Positions 33,101 to 42,381 of a stretch of 64,000 nucleotides of DNA are shown one piece after another (the first letter of the stretch is position 1; every line of letters begins with the position of its first letter). The notes under the pieces were generated by a model. The model saw nothing but the letters and a program-made list of their open reading frames with translations, did no database searches and had not been told where the DNA came from. Source of the DNA: an uncultured Bacteroidales bacterium (lineage in GTDB: Bacteria; Bacteroidota; Bacteroidia; Bacteroidales; Paludibacteraceae); the NCBI GenBank assembly GCA_902766045.1, contig CACXCA010000002.1, positions 1-64,000 on the forward strand, given 5' to 3'. The translations under genes were made by a program, and so were the position numbers.

Positions 33101-35978
33101 CTTTAGAAACAAAATGGCTCCTGGATCAAAAGAGACATGGACACTAACCTTGCCGAAAGAGAAACAATCGGAGGTCCTTGCTGCCATGTATGATGCATCT
33201 CTTGATAAATTCACATCTCACAAATGGATTTTCCGACCTGAGTATAACCATTTTGGACTTTCGCATAACTTTTACACGTACAAGAACTATACTACACCAT
33301 CTATTCACGACAAAACACGCCCTTCCAAACATGAAGCAGACTGGAACTTTGATAAATTTAGAAACTTATTTGAGATAAATGGATCTCCTTATTATTCTTC
33401 TATACTCAACGAATCCAATCTCAAAGCTACTGTAGAAGTTTCAGTTGAAGCGGCATTAGCAGGACGTGTTTCTGGCGTTCAAATTACATCAAGTTCAGGT
33501 CAGCCAGGTGCCTCGTCATCTATTCGTATCCGTGGCACTGCTACGTTGACGGGCACGTCATCACCAGATGATGATTCGTATGAGAATTCAGAAGAAGACA
33601 GATCTGATAACAGATCAATAAAACAAGAAGAGATGACAACGCCTAGGACAAAGGTTCGAACCAACTTCACAGAAACAGCCTTCTTCTATCCACAACTTCG
33701 CACAGACCCAGAAGGTAATGTTCAGTTCTCCTTCGAGATGCCTGAGAGCCTCACCCGATGGAACTTCATGGCCTTGGCTCATACCAAGGACCTCTTCTAC
33801 GGACAATTCTCCGATCAGATGGTGACCCAAAAGGATTTCATGATTTCTCCTAACTTGCCTCGTTTCCTGCGCAAGGGTGATCGTTGCGTCCTATCCGCTA
33901 AAATCATCAATCTCTCTGACACCACAATAAAGGGAAGTGCCATCTTAGAACTGTTAGACCCTATAACAGAGAAGGTATTGATCACAGAACGAACAAACTA
34001 TTCCGTAGAAAAAGCTAAGAACGGTATAGTAACATGGCAAATTAACGTACCTCGTGACATGGAAACTGTCTTAGTGCGCACATCCGCTGTGGCAAATAAA
34101 TTCTCGGATGCAGAACAGACCTTGCTCCCAATTCTTTCCGACCGCATGGTCGTGACACAATCCATGCCAATCTATGTGCGTAGCGGACAGTCCAAAGACT
34201 ATACATTCGAGGCACTTGCGAACAACCAATCTAACACGCTTAACTCCCGCTTCCTGAAGCTCGAGTTCGCAAAGAACCCTATCTGGTACGCCATACAAGC
34301 CATCCCTTCAATCGTAACGGTAGAGTATGAAAACACAATAAGTTATTCAGCCGCTCACTTCGCAGCCTTGATGTCACAACACATTGCCAATTCCAATCCG
34401 AAGATCTTCAACGTAATAAACACGTGGAAGAAACAAGGCATGGACGAAAAGACGCTTCTCTCTAATTTAGAGAAAAATCAAGAGGTGAAAAACGTACTGC
34501 TGAACGAATCACCATGGGTAATGGAAGCCAAAAACGAGACTGAGATGAAACAACGACTCTCTGCACTCTTCGCTGTTGATGAACTACAGAATGTATGTGA
34601 TTTATTATTTGATCAATTTAAAAAAGCCCGTTTACGTAACGGAGGATATACATGGTTCAAAAGTGAATATCCGAGCTTACACACCACACTCTTCGTTCTT
34701 GACAACCTCGGTCGTCTGCGCAAAGCAGGCATCATAAACGACAAGCTCCTAGATGAAGCAAAATATGAATCGTCTCTTCATTACTTAGATGACGAACTGT
34801 ACGATACATATAAAGATCTAAAGAAGGATTTTCCAAATGATCTTGAAAAGTATGCCTACGTAAATATGGGCATCCTCTACTATTTCCAAGTTCATAGTCT
34901 CTTCCCAGAAGTGAGAGTGAGCAATAAAGCTAAGGAAGCCTATACATTCTACTACAATTTGGCAAAGAAGAATTGGAAATCATTTTCCCTCTACGGAAAA
35001 GCCTTGGCAGCCATTGCCTTCTATCGGAATGGAGACACGGAACTGGCAAGGACAATCGTAAAACACCTCCGCAGTTTCTCCACAACAACAGATGAAATGG
35101 GCATGTTCTGGATGAAGAATACAGGCGGTTATTTATGGTCCGACGCAGCCATATCCACCCATACACGCATCATGGAAGCCTTGGAAGTGGTGGATCCTAA
35201 GGTTAATGAACAGGACGAGCTGCGCCTGTGGTTACTCAACCAGAAGCATACACAGGATTGGGATAATCCAATCGCCAACGTGGATGCGCTGAACGTACTG
35301 CTTCTGAGTGGTTCTGACTGGATCTCCAATGATAATCATGTAACTATCAAACTGGGTGATAAAACCATACAACCTGAGAAAGAAGAAGTCGGAACGGGCT
35401 ACTTCACAAAATACTTCAAGGGTAATGAGGTGAAACCAGACATGGGACATGTGAAGTTGAAGAGCGAAACGGGCGGTAATCTTTCATGGGGTGCACTCTA
35501 CTGGCAATTCGAGGAGGAGATAGACAAGATCAAGAAAAGCAAGACCGACCTCCACGTGGAAAAGATGGTGATGTTGGAAGTACAAGAGAATGGCAAACCT
35601 GTTCTGAAGCAGATAGGCGAAGGAACGAAACTCTCTGTGGGGGATAAGCTGGTTGTACGTCTGACATTACGCACCAACCGAGACATGGATTATGTCTCCC
35701 TGAAAGATCAACGGGCCAGCTGTCTGGAGCCTGTACATCCACTCTCCGGCTATCGTTGTAGTGAAGGCACTTGCTACTACCAATCACCGAAAGATGCCGC
35801 CATGTACTACTTCTTCGACCATCTATCGAAGGGTACCTACGTATTCGAATATCCATTGTGGGTGACCCATGCAGGCGATTACTGCAACGGAATCACAACG
35901 GCACAATGTCTGTATGCACCAGAGTTCCAGACAAATACAGAAAGTGTACGAATCCAGGTGAAAGAGAAAAAGGATTGA
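30192..35978 (+). CDS. Alpha-2-macroglobulin-like protein with a SusC-plug-like insert
   Basis: 1,928 residues from ATG 30192, which begins a signal peptide (MKAILQSFLYPCLVAFGFF); the frame is open 26 codons further up. An alpha-helical N-terminal region (~25-330) is followed by MG-type beta-domains including MG2 (~560-660, GLYAAMFTDRSIYRPSQTIHFK), an A2M core (~1160 on, TAFFYPQLRTDPEGNVQFSFEMPE), an alpha-toroid (~1370-1680) and a C-terminal receptor-domain-like part. Between the MG region and the A2M core, ~1081-1130 read AALAGRVSGVQITSSSGQPG and SIRIRGTATLTG, a signature of SusC/RagA TonB plugs. No CxEQ thioester is visible. It probably guards the envelope against proteases or acts in surface assembly. 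No adjacent pbpC. Confidence 0.82.
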   Translation: MKAILQSFLYPCLVAFGFFLSSFNYAEKWSEIDNDTYLQTTEETYSKIAKIETIAKEEGNIPEQIYCIIRRNALKNHHNTKESVFNSCINELKQLHQETNDKVARSIITYIIGKYYLNYYQQNAYNINRRTNLGDYVPENIDEWTSQLFINKIHECWFSAIANENLKSTPSIQYSTLLTVGEDSRTYRPTLYDLLVNDMTSIQYISIDSILSTTEKEKLLQDLVDFHANDKESDAYVKAKLLLLRHIFNEKKEKEPIIQQLKLLLEETKGQPSSILVRSALCKVLKHNVSTPYQPKDSALLQQLNDICVEGVRAFPQHNKINDLTCELEQLNTPEIWLLMDKETFHSSDSVKLTIRYANINHINLNLYRLDVSSSYKYQKKDDYYNLSARKSKICSYSYNLSKSNYTILQDTIIKLPPLEYGIYRITFDKEMNYTDFTISDIFYITHQLESNDMINFFVVDSKSGEPKPNVKVESFPSRTKKITDKNGLASISSIYDQSDNYFYDKQDVFIRPSECYSSHHYSQKKDNSGLYAAMFTDRSIYRPSQTIHFKCILYMLREENSTVDAKEKVTVTLYDPNYTELESKELETNDFGSINTTFVIPKQGPTGDYFIRIEKTNSDFNEKIELNYLFFKVEEYKRPTFEVKLTPPTESFSFNDTIRIKGHADYLLGTPLTNAHVKYIVKRQPCSWWCYLFGQAKSNTTIAEGTTTLQMDGSFDFSFLAERNSQDKTPAYYQYSIYAKVTDINGETNDSKINLSVGDQSLFFHTDLQKHLLMEEFYTQPYKVMNLNGDGQVATISYEVLHDERLICTGNVTSDSTGSFTINEDTRNWISGAYTLKLKTIDEKGREVSHSYKMVLYRKHEKCPPVFTTFWHDVSDVYLPYGKYHKVRVGSSLKNANLLVVRTNMHGQEEIEWIKLNNEFKNIYFELKEKDGDRLYVNFFLVNEGVCEKASFTIKKEKENKVIPVHLSVFRNKMAPGSKETWTLTLPKEKQSEVLAAMYDASLDKFTSHKWIFRPEYNHFGLSHNFYTYKNYTTPSIHDKTRPSKHEADWNFDKFRNLFEINGSPYYSSILNESNLKATVEVSVEAALAGRVSGVQITSSSGQPGASSSIRIRGTATLTGTSSPDDDSYENSEEDRSDNRSIKQEEMTTPRTKVRTNFTETAFFYPQLRTDPEGNVQFSFEMPESLTRWNFMALAHTKDLFYGQFSDQMVTQKDFMISPNLPRFLRKGDRCVLSAKIINLSDTTIKGSAILELLDPITEKVLITERTNYSVEKAKNGIVTWQINVPRDMETVLVRTSAVANKFSDAEQTLLPILSDRMVVTQSMPIYVRSGQSKDYTFEALANNQSNTLNSRFLKLEFAKNPIWYAIQAIPSIVTVEYENTISYSAAHFAALMSQHIANSNPKIFNVINTWKKQGMDEKTLLSNLEKNQEVKNVLLNESPWVMEAKNETEMKQRLSALFAVDELQNVCDLLFDQFKKARLRNGGYTWFKSEYPSLHTTLFVLDNLGRLRKAGIINDKLLDEAKYESSLHYLDDELYDTYKDLKKDFPNDLEKYAYVNMGILYYFQVHSLFPEVRVSNKAKEAYTFYYNLAKKNWKSFSLYGKALAAIAFYRNGDTELARTIVKHLRSFSTTTDEMGMFWMKNTGGYLWSDAAISTHTRIMEALEVVDPKVNEQDELRLWLLNQKHTQDWDNPIANVDALNVLLLSGSDWISNDNHVTIKLGDKTIQPEKEEVGTGYFTKYFKGNEVKPDMGHVKLKSETGGNLSWGALYWQFEEEIDKIKKSKTDLHVEKMVMLEVQENGKPVLKQIGEGTKLSVGDKLVVRLTLRTNRDMDYVSLKDQRASCLEPVHPLSGYRCSEGTCYYQSPKDAAMYYFFDHLSKGTYVFEYPLWVTHAGDYCNGITTAQCLYAPEFQTNTESVRIQVKEKKD

Positions 35979-35990
35979 GTATGCAAAAGA

Positions 35991-36023
35991 GTCTTCCTCA
36001 TTATCAATTATGATGAGGAAGAC
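35991..36023. terminator. Bidirectional hairpin between convergent genes
   Basis: GTCTTCCTCA and TGAGGAAGAC pair around a 13-base loop. The right arm overlaps the last codons of the minus-strand LRR gene. No long T-run is present, so termination strength is uncertain. Confidence 0.5.
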
Positions 36024-38322
36024 CATTCCTAAATAAGAGCAAAAGGAACAAAAATCCCGCCAGACATACAACCGCTATAGTTATAACCGCAAATCCCAGA
36101 GCTTTAAGAATTGGGAAAAACAAGGACCAGAACAGTGTCAGAACAGACAAGATAAGCATGATAATATAATACTCTTTAACGAAACGCAAAAGAGACGTCA
36201 ACAAGCTACCCTTATAGGCATCTCTGTGGATAGACACACCCTTCATGCGCTTCGGACGGTGCAATTGGTCACACCCTTTGAATGCCCATTCCTCAATGCT
36301 TTTCAACGAGGAAGGGTAGGTGACAGAACGCAGTGATTTACAATCTTCAAAAGCGTAACATCGGATAATCTCCACGCCTTCAGATATCGTGACTTCTTCT
36401 ATATTGGATTCCTTAAAAGTACATTCTCCTATTTCTTTTAATGAAGATGGAATTACAATGCTTTTTAGATTTTTACATTTCGAAACAATGCTCGAATCTA
36501 TAGATGTAACACCTTCTGGAATTTTCAGATCTCTTAGTGAACTACACCCTATAAACATGCAATTATTAATCTTTTGAACACTTGCGGGCCATGAGAACAC
36601 TTGCAGATTTTCGCAATCTCTGAAACACCCTTCTCCAATTTCTTCCAAACCAGATGAAAAGCAAACACTTTTTAGATTCCCGCATGAGCTAAATGCCAGT
36701 TCACCGATTCTTTTTAACTTTTTTGGAAAGGCAATGCTCTCAATACTACTACAATAACAAAATGCATGATTACCAATCACTTGTAGCTGTTCTGGAAAAA
36801 CAATCTCTTCCAACTCACCACAATAATTAAAAGCATTATCTTCAATTACTTCGAGGCTATCAGGCAATACCACTTCCCGTAGATTCTCACAAGAGAGAAA
36901 AGCAGCAGCACCAATGACATTCACACCCTCAGGAATAATCACCACTTCAATATCCGTACGATCTCTGTATTTATCCTCATCCACGATGATACACTCCTTC
37001 TGTCCATCGTAGTAGCTATCCCGAAAGGTTTTCCGAACCTTTGCCGTGACAACACGTTTTATCTGTGCTGATTTATCTACCTTAAAATAGTTAGGGGCCA
37101 ACTCAACCGAAGAATCAATCTTCAGATTCTTGAGTTTCTTGCAGTTACGAAACGCTCTATTTTCTATTTTCTTCAACGATTGAGGAAGGGAAAGTTCTGT
37201 TAACGACATACAATTATTAAATAAACTCACAGGAAGCACCTCTATGCCTTCTGGAATGTTTATTCTTTCCAATTGATAGCAGTTTCGAAAAGTCGAACAT
37301 TCAATCTCTTTCATCTTCGATGGAAGCTTAACGTTCCTTAGAGCCAAACAATCCAAAAAAGCATTCCATCCAATGAATTCACATCCTTCGTCAATTTCCA
37401 CATCTGTTATCCTATAGTTATTCATAAACGCATAAGACGATATGCCTTTTATACCGGACAGATGAATCTTCCCTTGACAACAGGATCCATCCACCAACCA
37501 ACCATTGAGAATAACAGGATTATCTCCTGTTTGTAACTTCCTTAAATATGGTGTTTTATGAAATGCGTGACCATATATAGTTATATCCTCACTCTTAGGG
37601 AAGACAATTTCTTCCAATGAGAGGCAATCCTTAAATAAGGATTCAGGAATATCTTTCATGTTAGCAGGTAACACGACCTTTTTTAGTGAGGTACAACCTT
37701 CAAAAGCAGAGTAGGAGATATCCACACTGTCCGGACATACCACGCTGGTGAGTTTTGTATTGCCATAGAAGGCTCCACAAGATACATTCTTCACCTTATC
37801 AGGTATAATCAAATCACCTTCATATTCCTTACCATCAATCAAAGTATCAAGAATGATCACTAACGGGTCTTTCTCACGTAATGCCTTCAGAAACGCTGTG
37901 TTTTCAAAGACCTTTACTCTGAGGGTGATGTTATCACCCAACTCCACATCGCTCAATTTGATACAATCAGCAAAAGCTTCGTTCCAAATGTTAACCTCTT
38001 GTTTCTTAGGCAGAACGATACGTTCCAATGAAGTACATTCAAAAAATGCTTTCTCCTCAATCATTTCAAGACTTTCTGGAAAGACAACCTCCTTCAGATG
38101 CTCACAATAAGCGAAGGTCTTTTCTCCAATCTCTTTTAGACCTTCAGCAAATACAACTCTCTCAAGCGAGTGCATCAGCATAAAAACACCATCATCAATC
38201 CGTTCGACAGAACCAGGAATGACAATACACTTTATATTTTCCTCTTCAGGTCCATCTCCATGTTCGATGCTTTCAATACCATCCTGATAAATTAAAGTAT
38301 CCTTATTTATGGAATATTTCAT
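36004..38322 (-). CDS. BspA-like leucine-rich-repeat protein with C-terminal membrane anchor
   Basis: 772 residues. Most of the protein (~25-700) is a run of LRR_5/BspA-type repeats (e.g. IEEKAFFECTSLERIVLP, IGNHAFCYCSSIESIAFP). Two hydrophobic spans lie at the C-terminus (~718-765, YYIIMLILSVLTLFWSLFF and VITIAVVCLAGFLFLLLLF). The N-terminus (MKYSINKDTLIYQDGIESIE) has no signal peptide, so the repeats would face the cytoplasm if the C-terminal spans anchor it. This is unusual, since BspA-like proteins are normally secreted adhesins. The last codons overlap a hairpin shared with the macroglobulin gene. Confidence 0.8.
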   Translation of the reverse strand: MKYSINKDTLIYQDGIESIEHGDGPEEENIKCIVIPGSVERIDDGVFMLMHSLERVVFAEGLKEIGEKTFAYCEHLKEVVFPESLEMIEEKAFFECTSLERIVLPKKQEVNIWNEAFADCIKLSDVELGDNITLRVKVFENTAFLKALREKDPLVIILDTLIDGKEYEGDLIIPDKVKNVSCGAFYGNTKLTSVVCPDSVDISYSAFEGCTSLKKVVLPANMKDIPESLFKDCLSLEEIVFPKSEDITIYGHAFHKTPYLRKLQTGDNPVILNGWLVDGSCCQGKIHLSGIKGISSYAFMNNYRITDVEIDEGCEFIGWNAFLDCLALRNVKLPSKMKEIECSTFRNCYQLERINIPEGIEVLPVSLFNNCMSLTELSLPQSLKKIENRAFRNCKKLKNLKIDSSVELAPNYFKVDKSAQIKRVVTAKVRKTFRDSYYDGQKECIIVDEDKYRDRTDIEVVIIPEGVNVIGAAAFLSCENLREVVLPDSLEVIEDNAFNYCGELEEIVFPEQLQVIGNHAFCYCSSIESIAFPKKLKRIGELAFSSCGNLKSVCFSSGLEEIGEGCFRDCENLQVFSWPASVQKINNCMFIGCSSLRDLKIPEGVTSIDSSIVSKCKNLKSIVIPSSLKEIGECTFKESNIEEVTISEGVEIIRCYAFEDCKSLRSVTYPSSLKSIEEWAFKGCDQLHRPKRMKGVSIHRDAYKGSLLTSLLRFVKEYYIIMLILSVLTLFWSLFFPILKALGFAVITIAVVCLAGFLFLLLLFRNGLPHHN

Positions 38323-38348
38323 GTGGTTATTCTATTTAAGTGAAGATT

Positions 38349-38969
38349 TCATAAAAGCGAACTAATCTTTTTCCCAAGCCAATGCGAGAATAAAAGATTT
38401 ATCAGCAAGAAGCATATACCAACCAATCCAGCCAAGACAAGCGAAAGAGCATCAGCATCAATCGATGATCCATAGATAGATGTGATGCATACAAAAATAG
38501 GGAACAATATGCAGGCTGTAGCCAACCCAGGAACATAATGACGATAGATTATCGAGGCATAGATATAGGTGAAAAATCCATAATTGGGTGTTTGCAAGAC
38601 AGACGTTTCCAATCCAGGAACAAATCTACGAATCAAACATCCTTGAATGATATGTACCAATAGATGCAAGGTGTATGCACAAAAAAGTCCGAAGCAAATG
38701 AGAGGATAATCCATCTGCATGCATATAGGTAAAAAGATGGCCAGCGCAATCACAATAGATTCCTCTATCACGGCAATTGTGAACGTTTTAGTGTCTAACG
38801 AGAGTAGATGGTCAAACACCCGTTTCAGTTTAGGAAGTCGTTGCGATAAAGCAGCTGCATTTTTCAGCATCCACTCACGTTGGAAGATGATTTCCTCCCC
38901 CTCATGAACGATAAAGCCTATAATAAAAATAATTATTACCGCGATAAATGAATAATCTTCAATGTCCAT
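38349..38969 (-). CDS. HXXEE-family membrane protein
   Basis: 206 residues with about six hydrophobic segments. The N-terminal HEGEE (~22-26) matches the HxxEE signature for which the family is named, and RRFVPGLETSVLQTPNYGFF lies mid-protein. The family is of unknown function; conserved His/Glu residues suggest metal binding within the membrane. It precedes the LRR gene in the same direction by 26 bp, so the two are probably co-transcribed. Confidence 0.7.
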   Translation of the reverse strand: MDIEDYSFIAVIIIFIIGFIVHEGEEIIFQREWMLKNAAALSQRLPKLKRVFDHLLSLDTKTFTIAVIEESIVIALAIFLPICMQMDYPLICFGLFCAYTLHLLVHIIQGCLIRRFVPGLETSVLQTPNYGFFTYIYASIIYRHYVPGLATACILFPIFVCITSIYGSSIDADALSLVLAGLVGICFLLINLLFSHWLGKKISSLL

Positions 38970-39148
38970 AACCGTACCAATTATATTTCAAAAAATAATA
39001 ACACATTACAAAGATATTTTTTCCCATCATATAAAACAACATTAGGTCGGTTCTATAAATTCATTTCTTGGGATTTTTGAATTCGGTGACCAACTGACGC
39101 AACAAAATATTTATAAAATGGATATGGCTCATTGATATAAAAATATTC

Positions 39149-39156
39149 TATCTTTG
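39149..39156 (+). promoter_or_regulatory. Promoter -7 element of the cvfB-like gene
   Basis: TATCTTTG, ~40 bp upstream of the start. Just downstream, GAGAGA and TCTCTC (39161-39180) could form a small leader hairpin. Confidence 0.55.
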
Positions 39157-39197
39157 CAAAGAGAGAGACCTCAATCTCTCATAAGAATTTAGAATAT

Positions 39198-40034
39198 ATG
39201 AAAATAGGAAAGATAAATAAAATGAAGGTGATTACCCTTGCAGATAAAGGAATTACCGCAGAAGACCCAGAAACAAACGAAACAATATTCATTTCCAACC
39301 GAGAGGTGAAAGGAAAACCCGAAGAAGGGGATGAAATATCTGTTTTTCTCTATAAAGATGCAAAAAGAGAAACCATTGCCACTATGTTTCTACCTTATGC
39401 AGTAGATGGAGAGTTTGAATTTATGACAGTGAAGAAAGTGGTTTCTGGTGGAGCACTATTGGATTGGGGAATTGACAAAGACTTGTTTTTACCCAACCGT
39501 GAACAGACCAATAAAATCAGAGAGGGAAGAGCCTACCTCGTATATGTCCACTACGATGAAAAGACAGAGCAAGTCATTGCCACGATGCATTTGGATGACT
39601 ATATGTCGAAAGAATTTCCACCTTATAAGATGAATGATGAAGTAGATTTGCTGATCACTAGAGAAACCAACCTTGGATATCAAGTCATCGTAGATGATAA
39701 ATACTGGGGATTGATTTACCATAATGAAATATTCGAGCGAGTAGATTATGCAATGCGCACGATAGGCTTCATCAAGAATGTACGAGAAGACGGAAAGATT
39801 GACGTTGCCCTTCAGAAACAAGGATACCAGATTGTTGATGAGTTAAGCGGTCAGATACTCGAAGAACTGGAAGCAAACAAAGGATTTTTGCCATACAACG
39901 ACAATACTGAGTCGGATGTTATCTATAATAAGTTCGGATGCAGTAAAAAGAGTTTCAAGAAAACCATCGGAACATTGTATCGGCAACATGCCATAGTCAT
40001 TGAAGAGAGAGGAATCCGACTCGTTCGAAAATAA
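39198..40034 (+). CDS. S1-domain RNA-binding protein, CvfB/YitL-like
   Basis: 278 residues with three S1-like OB-fold units (~1-65; ~70-130, FEFMTVKKVVSGGALLDWGIDKDLFLP; ~145-205, INEVD-like segment and GYQVIVDDKYWGLIYHNE) and a C-terminal winged-helix segment (~225-278, FGCSKKSFKKTIGTLYRQ). This matches the CvfB architecture. The Staphylococcus member affects virulence-gene expression through RNA binding; the role here is inferred. It is monocistronic with a TATCTTTG promoter. Confidence 0.85.
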   Translation: MKIGKINKMKVITLADKGITAEDPETNETIFISNREVKGKPEEGDEISVFLYKDAKRETIATMFLPYAVDGEFEFMTVKKVVSGGALLDWGIDKDLFLPNREQTNKIREGRAYLVYVHYDEKTEQVIATMHLDDYMSKEFPPYKMNDEVDLLITRETNLGYQVIVDDKYWGLIYHNEIFERVDYAMRTIGFIKNVREDGKIDVALQKQGYQIVDELSGQILEELEANKGFLPYNDNTESDVIYNKFGCSKKSFKKTIGTLYRQHAIVIEERGIRLVRK

Positions 40035-40117
40035 AGGAGAGCAACCATTCTCATATAGAAAAAAACAAAGCAAAAAGGCAATAGATATACACATCCTTTT
40101 TTATCAGTTTACTATTA

Positions 40118-40148
40118 TTGTAGATTTATAAATTTTGTTTTATCTTTG
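40118..40148 (+). promoter_or_regulatory. Promoter of the trigger factor gene
   Basis: TTG (40118-40120), 20 bp, TATCTTTG (40141-40148), predicting transcription from about 40155 and a ~20-nt leader. Confidence 0.7.
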
Positions 40149-40175
40149 CACAAAATATAAAAATATTATCAAGAG

Positions 40176-41534
40176 ATGAATATTGAGAGAAAAAACATTG
40201 ACGCTGTCAATGCAATTATTAAGTTACAAATTACAAAAAGTGATTATCAGGAAGCTGTGGACAAGACCTTACGTACGTACCAAAAGAAGGCTAATATGCC
40301 AGGTTTCCGTCCAGGACATGTACCTGAGAGTATTATTAGAAAAATGTATGGCAAAGCCGCAATGGCTGACGAAATCAACAGAATTATTTCTGAAACATTG
40401 TTAGGATACATCAAAGATAACGATATCCAAATCTTAGGAGAGCCACTGCCTAACAAAACAGAACAACAACCTATTGATTTTGATCATCAAGAGGATTTTG
40501 AGTTCGTATTTGACTTAGCTATTGCACCTGATTTCAAAATCGAATTGGACAACTCAATCGAAGCACCTTATTATGACATCACTATCGATGATAAGATGAC
40601 TGAGAATGCAGTTAAATCATATACTTCTCGTTTCGGAACACAAGTTCAAACAGAAATCGTAGAGGAGAGCGACATTGTTAAAGGTGAGCTAGTTGAAATG
40701 CGCACTAAGACAAAAGCAAAAGAAGACGGAATTACAGTTGAAGAGGCTGTATTATGTCCTAAATACATGAAAGATGCAGATCAAAAAGCGTTGTTCGTAG
40801 GAGCAAAACTTAATTCTGCTGTTTCTTTCAACCCTAAGAAAGCATTCGAAAACGAAGCAGAACTTGCATCTTTATTAAAGGTTAAGAAAGAAGAAGTAGC
40901 AAACATTGATTCTGACTTCAAGTTCACTATCAAAGAGATATCTCATTACCAAGAAGCAGAACTCAACCAAGAATTGTTTGACAAAGCATTGGGTGAGGGC
41001 GTAGTAAAGAGCGAGGCTGAATTCAAACAAAAGTTGAATGAAGATATGAAGAAGAGCTTGGAACACGACTCTGACTTCAAACTTTTGATTGATGCAAAAG
41101 AAGTTCTTATCAAGAAATTAGATGGTATCACATTCCCAGATGATTTCTTAAAACGTTGGGTATTGGAAACTCACGAGAAGATGACAAAGGAGCAAATCGA
41201 CGAGCAATATCCTTCTATGTTGGAAGACCTCAAATGGCACCTCATCAAAGAACAAATCGCTAAGAAAAACAATGTTAAGATTGAAGATGGTGATTTGACT
41301 GGCTTTGCTAAACGTGTGGCACAAGCTCAATTCGCTCAATATGGCATGGCATCTGTACCTGCTGATGTATTAGAGAACTATGCAAAAGAGATGATGAAGA
41401 ACAAAGAGCATGTAAACCAGATGGTGGACCAAATCATGGATGAGAAAATCATGACTATTGTTAAGAATACCATTAAACTTAACAAGAAGAGTGTTTCGAT
41501 GGAAGACTTTAATAAATTATTTGAAAACAAGTAA
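40176..41534 (+). CDS. tig: Trigger factor
   Basis: 452 residues. The N-terminal ribosome-binding domain carries the signature loop GFRPGHVPESII (~45); a central PPIase-like domain is degenerate, as is usual in this phylum (~150-240), and a long helical C-terminal arm domain completes it. It binds nascent chains at the ribosome exit tunnel. It is the first of tig-clpP-clpX-recQ, a conserved neighbourhood; a strong terminator separates it from clpP, so the genes are adjacent but probably transcribed separately. Confidence 0.93.
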   Translation: MNIERKNIDAVNAIIKLQITKSDYQEAVDKTLRTYQKKANMPGFRPGHVPESIIRKMYGKAAMADEINRIISETLLGYIKDNDIQILGEPLPNKTEQQPIDFDHQEDFEFVFDLAIAPDFKIELDNSIEAPYYDITIDDKMTENAVKSYTSRFGTQVQTEIVEESDIVKGELVEMRTKTKAKEDGITVEEAVLCPKYMKDADQKALFVGAKLNSAVSFNPKKAFENEAELASLLKVKKEEVANIDSDFKFTIKEISHYQEAELNQELFDKALGEGVVKSEAEFKQKLNEDMKKSLEHDSDFKLLIDAKEVLIKKLDGITFPDDFLKRWVLETHEKMTKEQIDEQYPSMLEDLKWHLIKEQIAKKNNVKIEDGDLTGFAKRVAQAQFAQYGMASVPADVLENYAKEMMKNKEHVNQMVDQIMDEKIMTIVKNTIKLNKKSVSMEDFNKLFENK

Positions 41535-41554
41535 TTTTTGATACTTTATAATTT

Positions 41555-41590
41555 AAAGTCCCGAAAAAATATTTTTTCGGGACTTTTTGT
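41555..41590 (+). terminator. Terminator of tig
   Basis: AAAGTCCCGAAAAAA pairs with its complement around a TA loop, followed by T residues. Confidence 0.9.
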
Positions 41591-41683
41591 ATTATTATTA
41601 TTCATTTTCTTGCATGGTATTATAAAAACTTTTAGTAATTTAGTATTCTGTTTTAAACTACAAAAAAAGACTATTTACGAAAG

Positions 41684-42358
41684 ATGAAAAACGATTTTAG
41701 AAACTTTGCCGTTGGCCATTTGGGAATGAATGGATTAGCATTAGATCAGTACACTGCTAGTATAACCAATAATTATATTTCTCCAAGCATTTTGGAAGAA
41801 AGACAATTAAATGTCACTCAGATGGATGTGTTTTCACGTTTAATGATGGATAGAATTATCTTCTTAGGAACACAAATCGATGATTACACCGCCAATGTAA
41901 TACAAGCTCAACTATTATATCTGGATTCTTCTGATCCAGGTAAGGATATTTCCATCTATTTGAATAGTCCTGGTGGTTCTGTATATGCAGGTTTAGGTAT
42001 TTACGACACCATGCAATACATAGGATGCGACGTAGCAACAATCTGTACGGGTATGGCTGCATCTATGGCTGCTGTATTATTGGTGGCAGGTACCAAAGGA
42101 AAACGTTCAGCTCTTCCTCACGGACGCGTGATGATTCATCAACCCATGGGAGGTGCTCAAGGACAAGCATCTGATATTGAGATAACTGCAAGAGAGATTC
42201 AAAAGCTAAAGAAAGAGCTTTATACAATTATAGCAGACCATTCCGGTAACTCGTTCGAGAAAATCGAAAAAGACTCTGACCGAGACTATTGGATGATAGC
42301 TCAAGAAGCAAAAGAATATGGTATGATTGATGAAGTTTTGGTAAAAAACAAAAAATAA
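41684..42358 (+). CDS. clpP: ATP-dependent Clp protease proteolytic subunit
   Basis: 224 residues. The catalytic triad is visible: Ser in GMAASMAA (~122), His in [10 protein letters not shown] (~147) and Asp in DRDYWM (~197). The N-terminal ~25 residues may be a propeptide. It forms the protease barrel used by ClpX (next gene, 23 bp away) and by ClpC at 27454. Confidence 0.97.
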   Translation: MKNDFRNFAVGHLGMNGLALDQYTASITNNYISPSILEERQLNVTQMDVFSRLMMDRIIFLGTQIDDYTANVIQAQLLYLDSSDPGKDISIYLNSPGGSVYAGLGIYDTMQYIGCDVATICTGMAASMAAVLLVAGTKGKRSALPHGRVMIHQPMGGAQGQASDIEITAREIQKLKKELYTIIADHSGNSFEKIEKDSDRDYWMIAQEAKEYGMIDEVLVKNKK

Positions 42359-42381
42359 TTCGAACTAGAAATTTTTGAACT

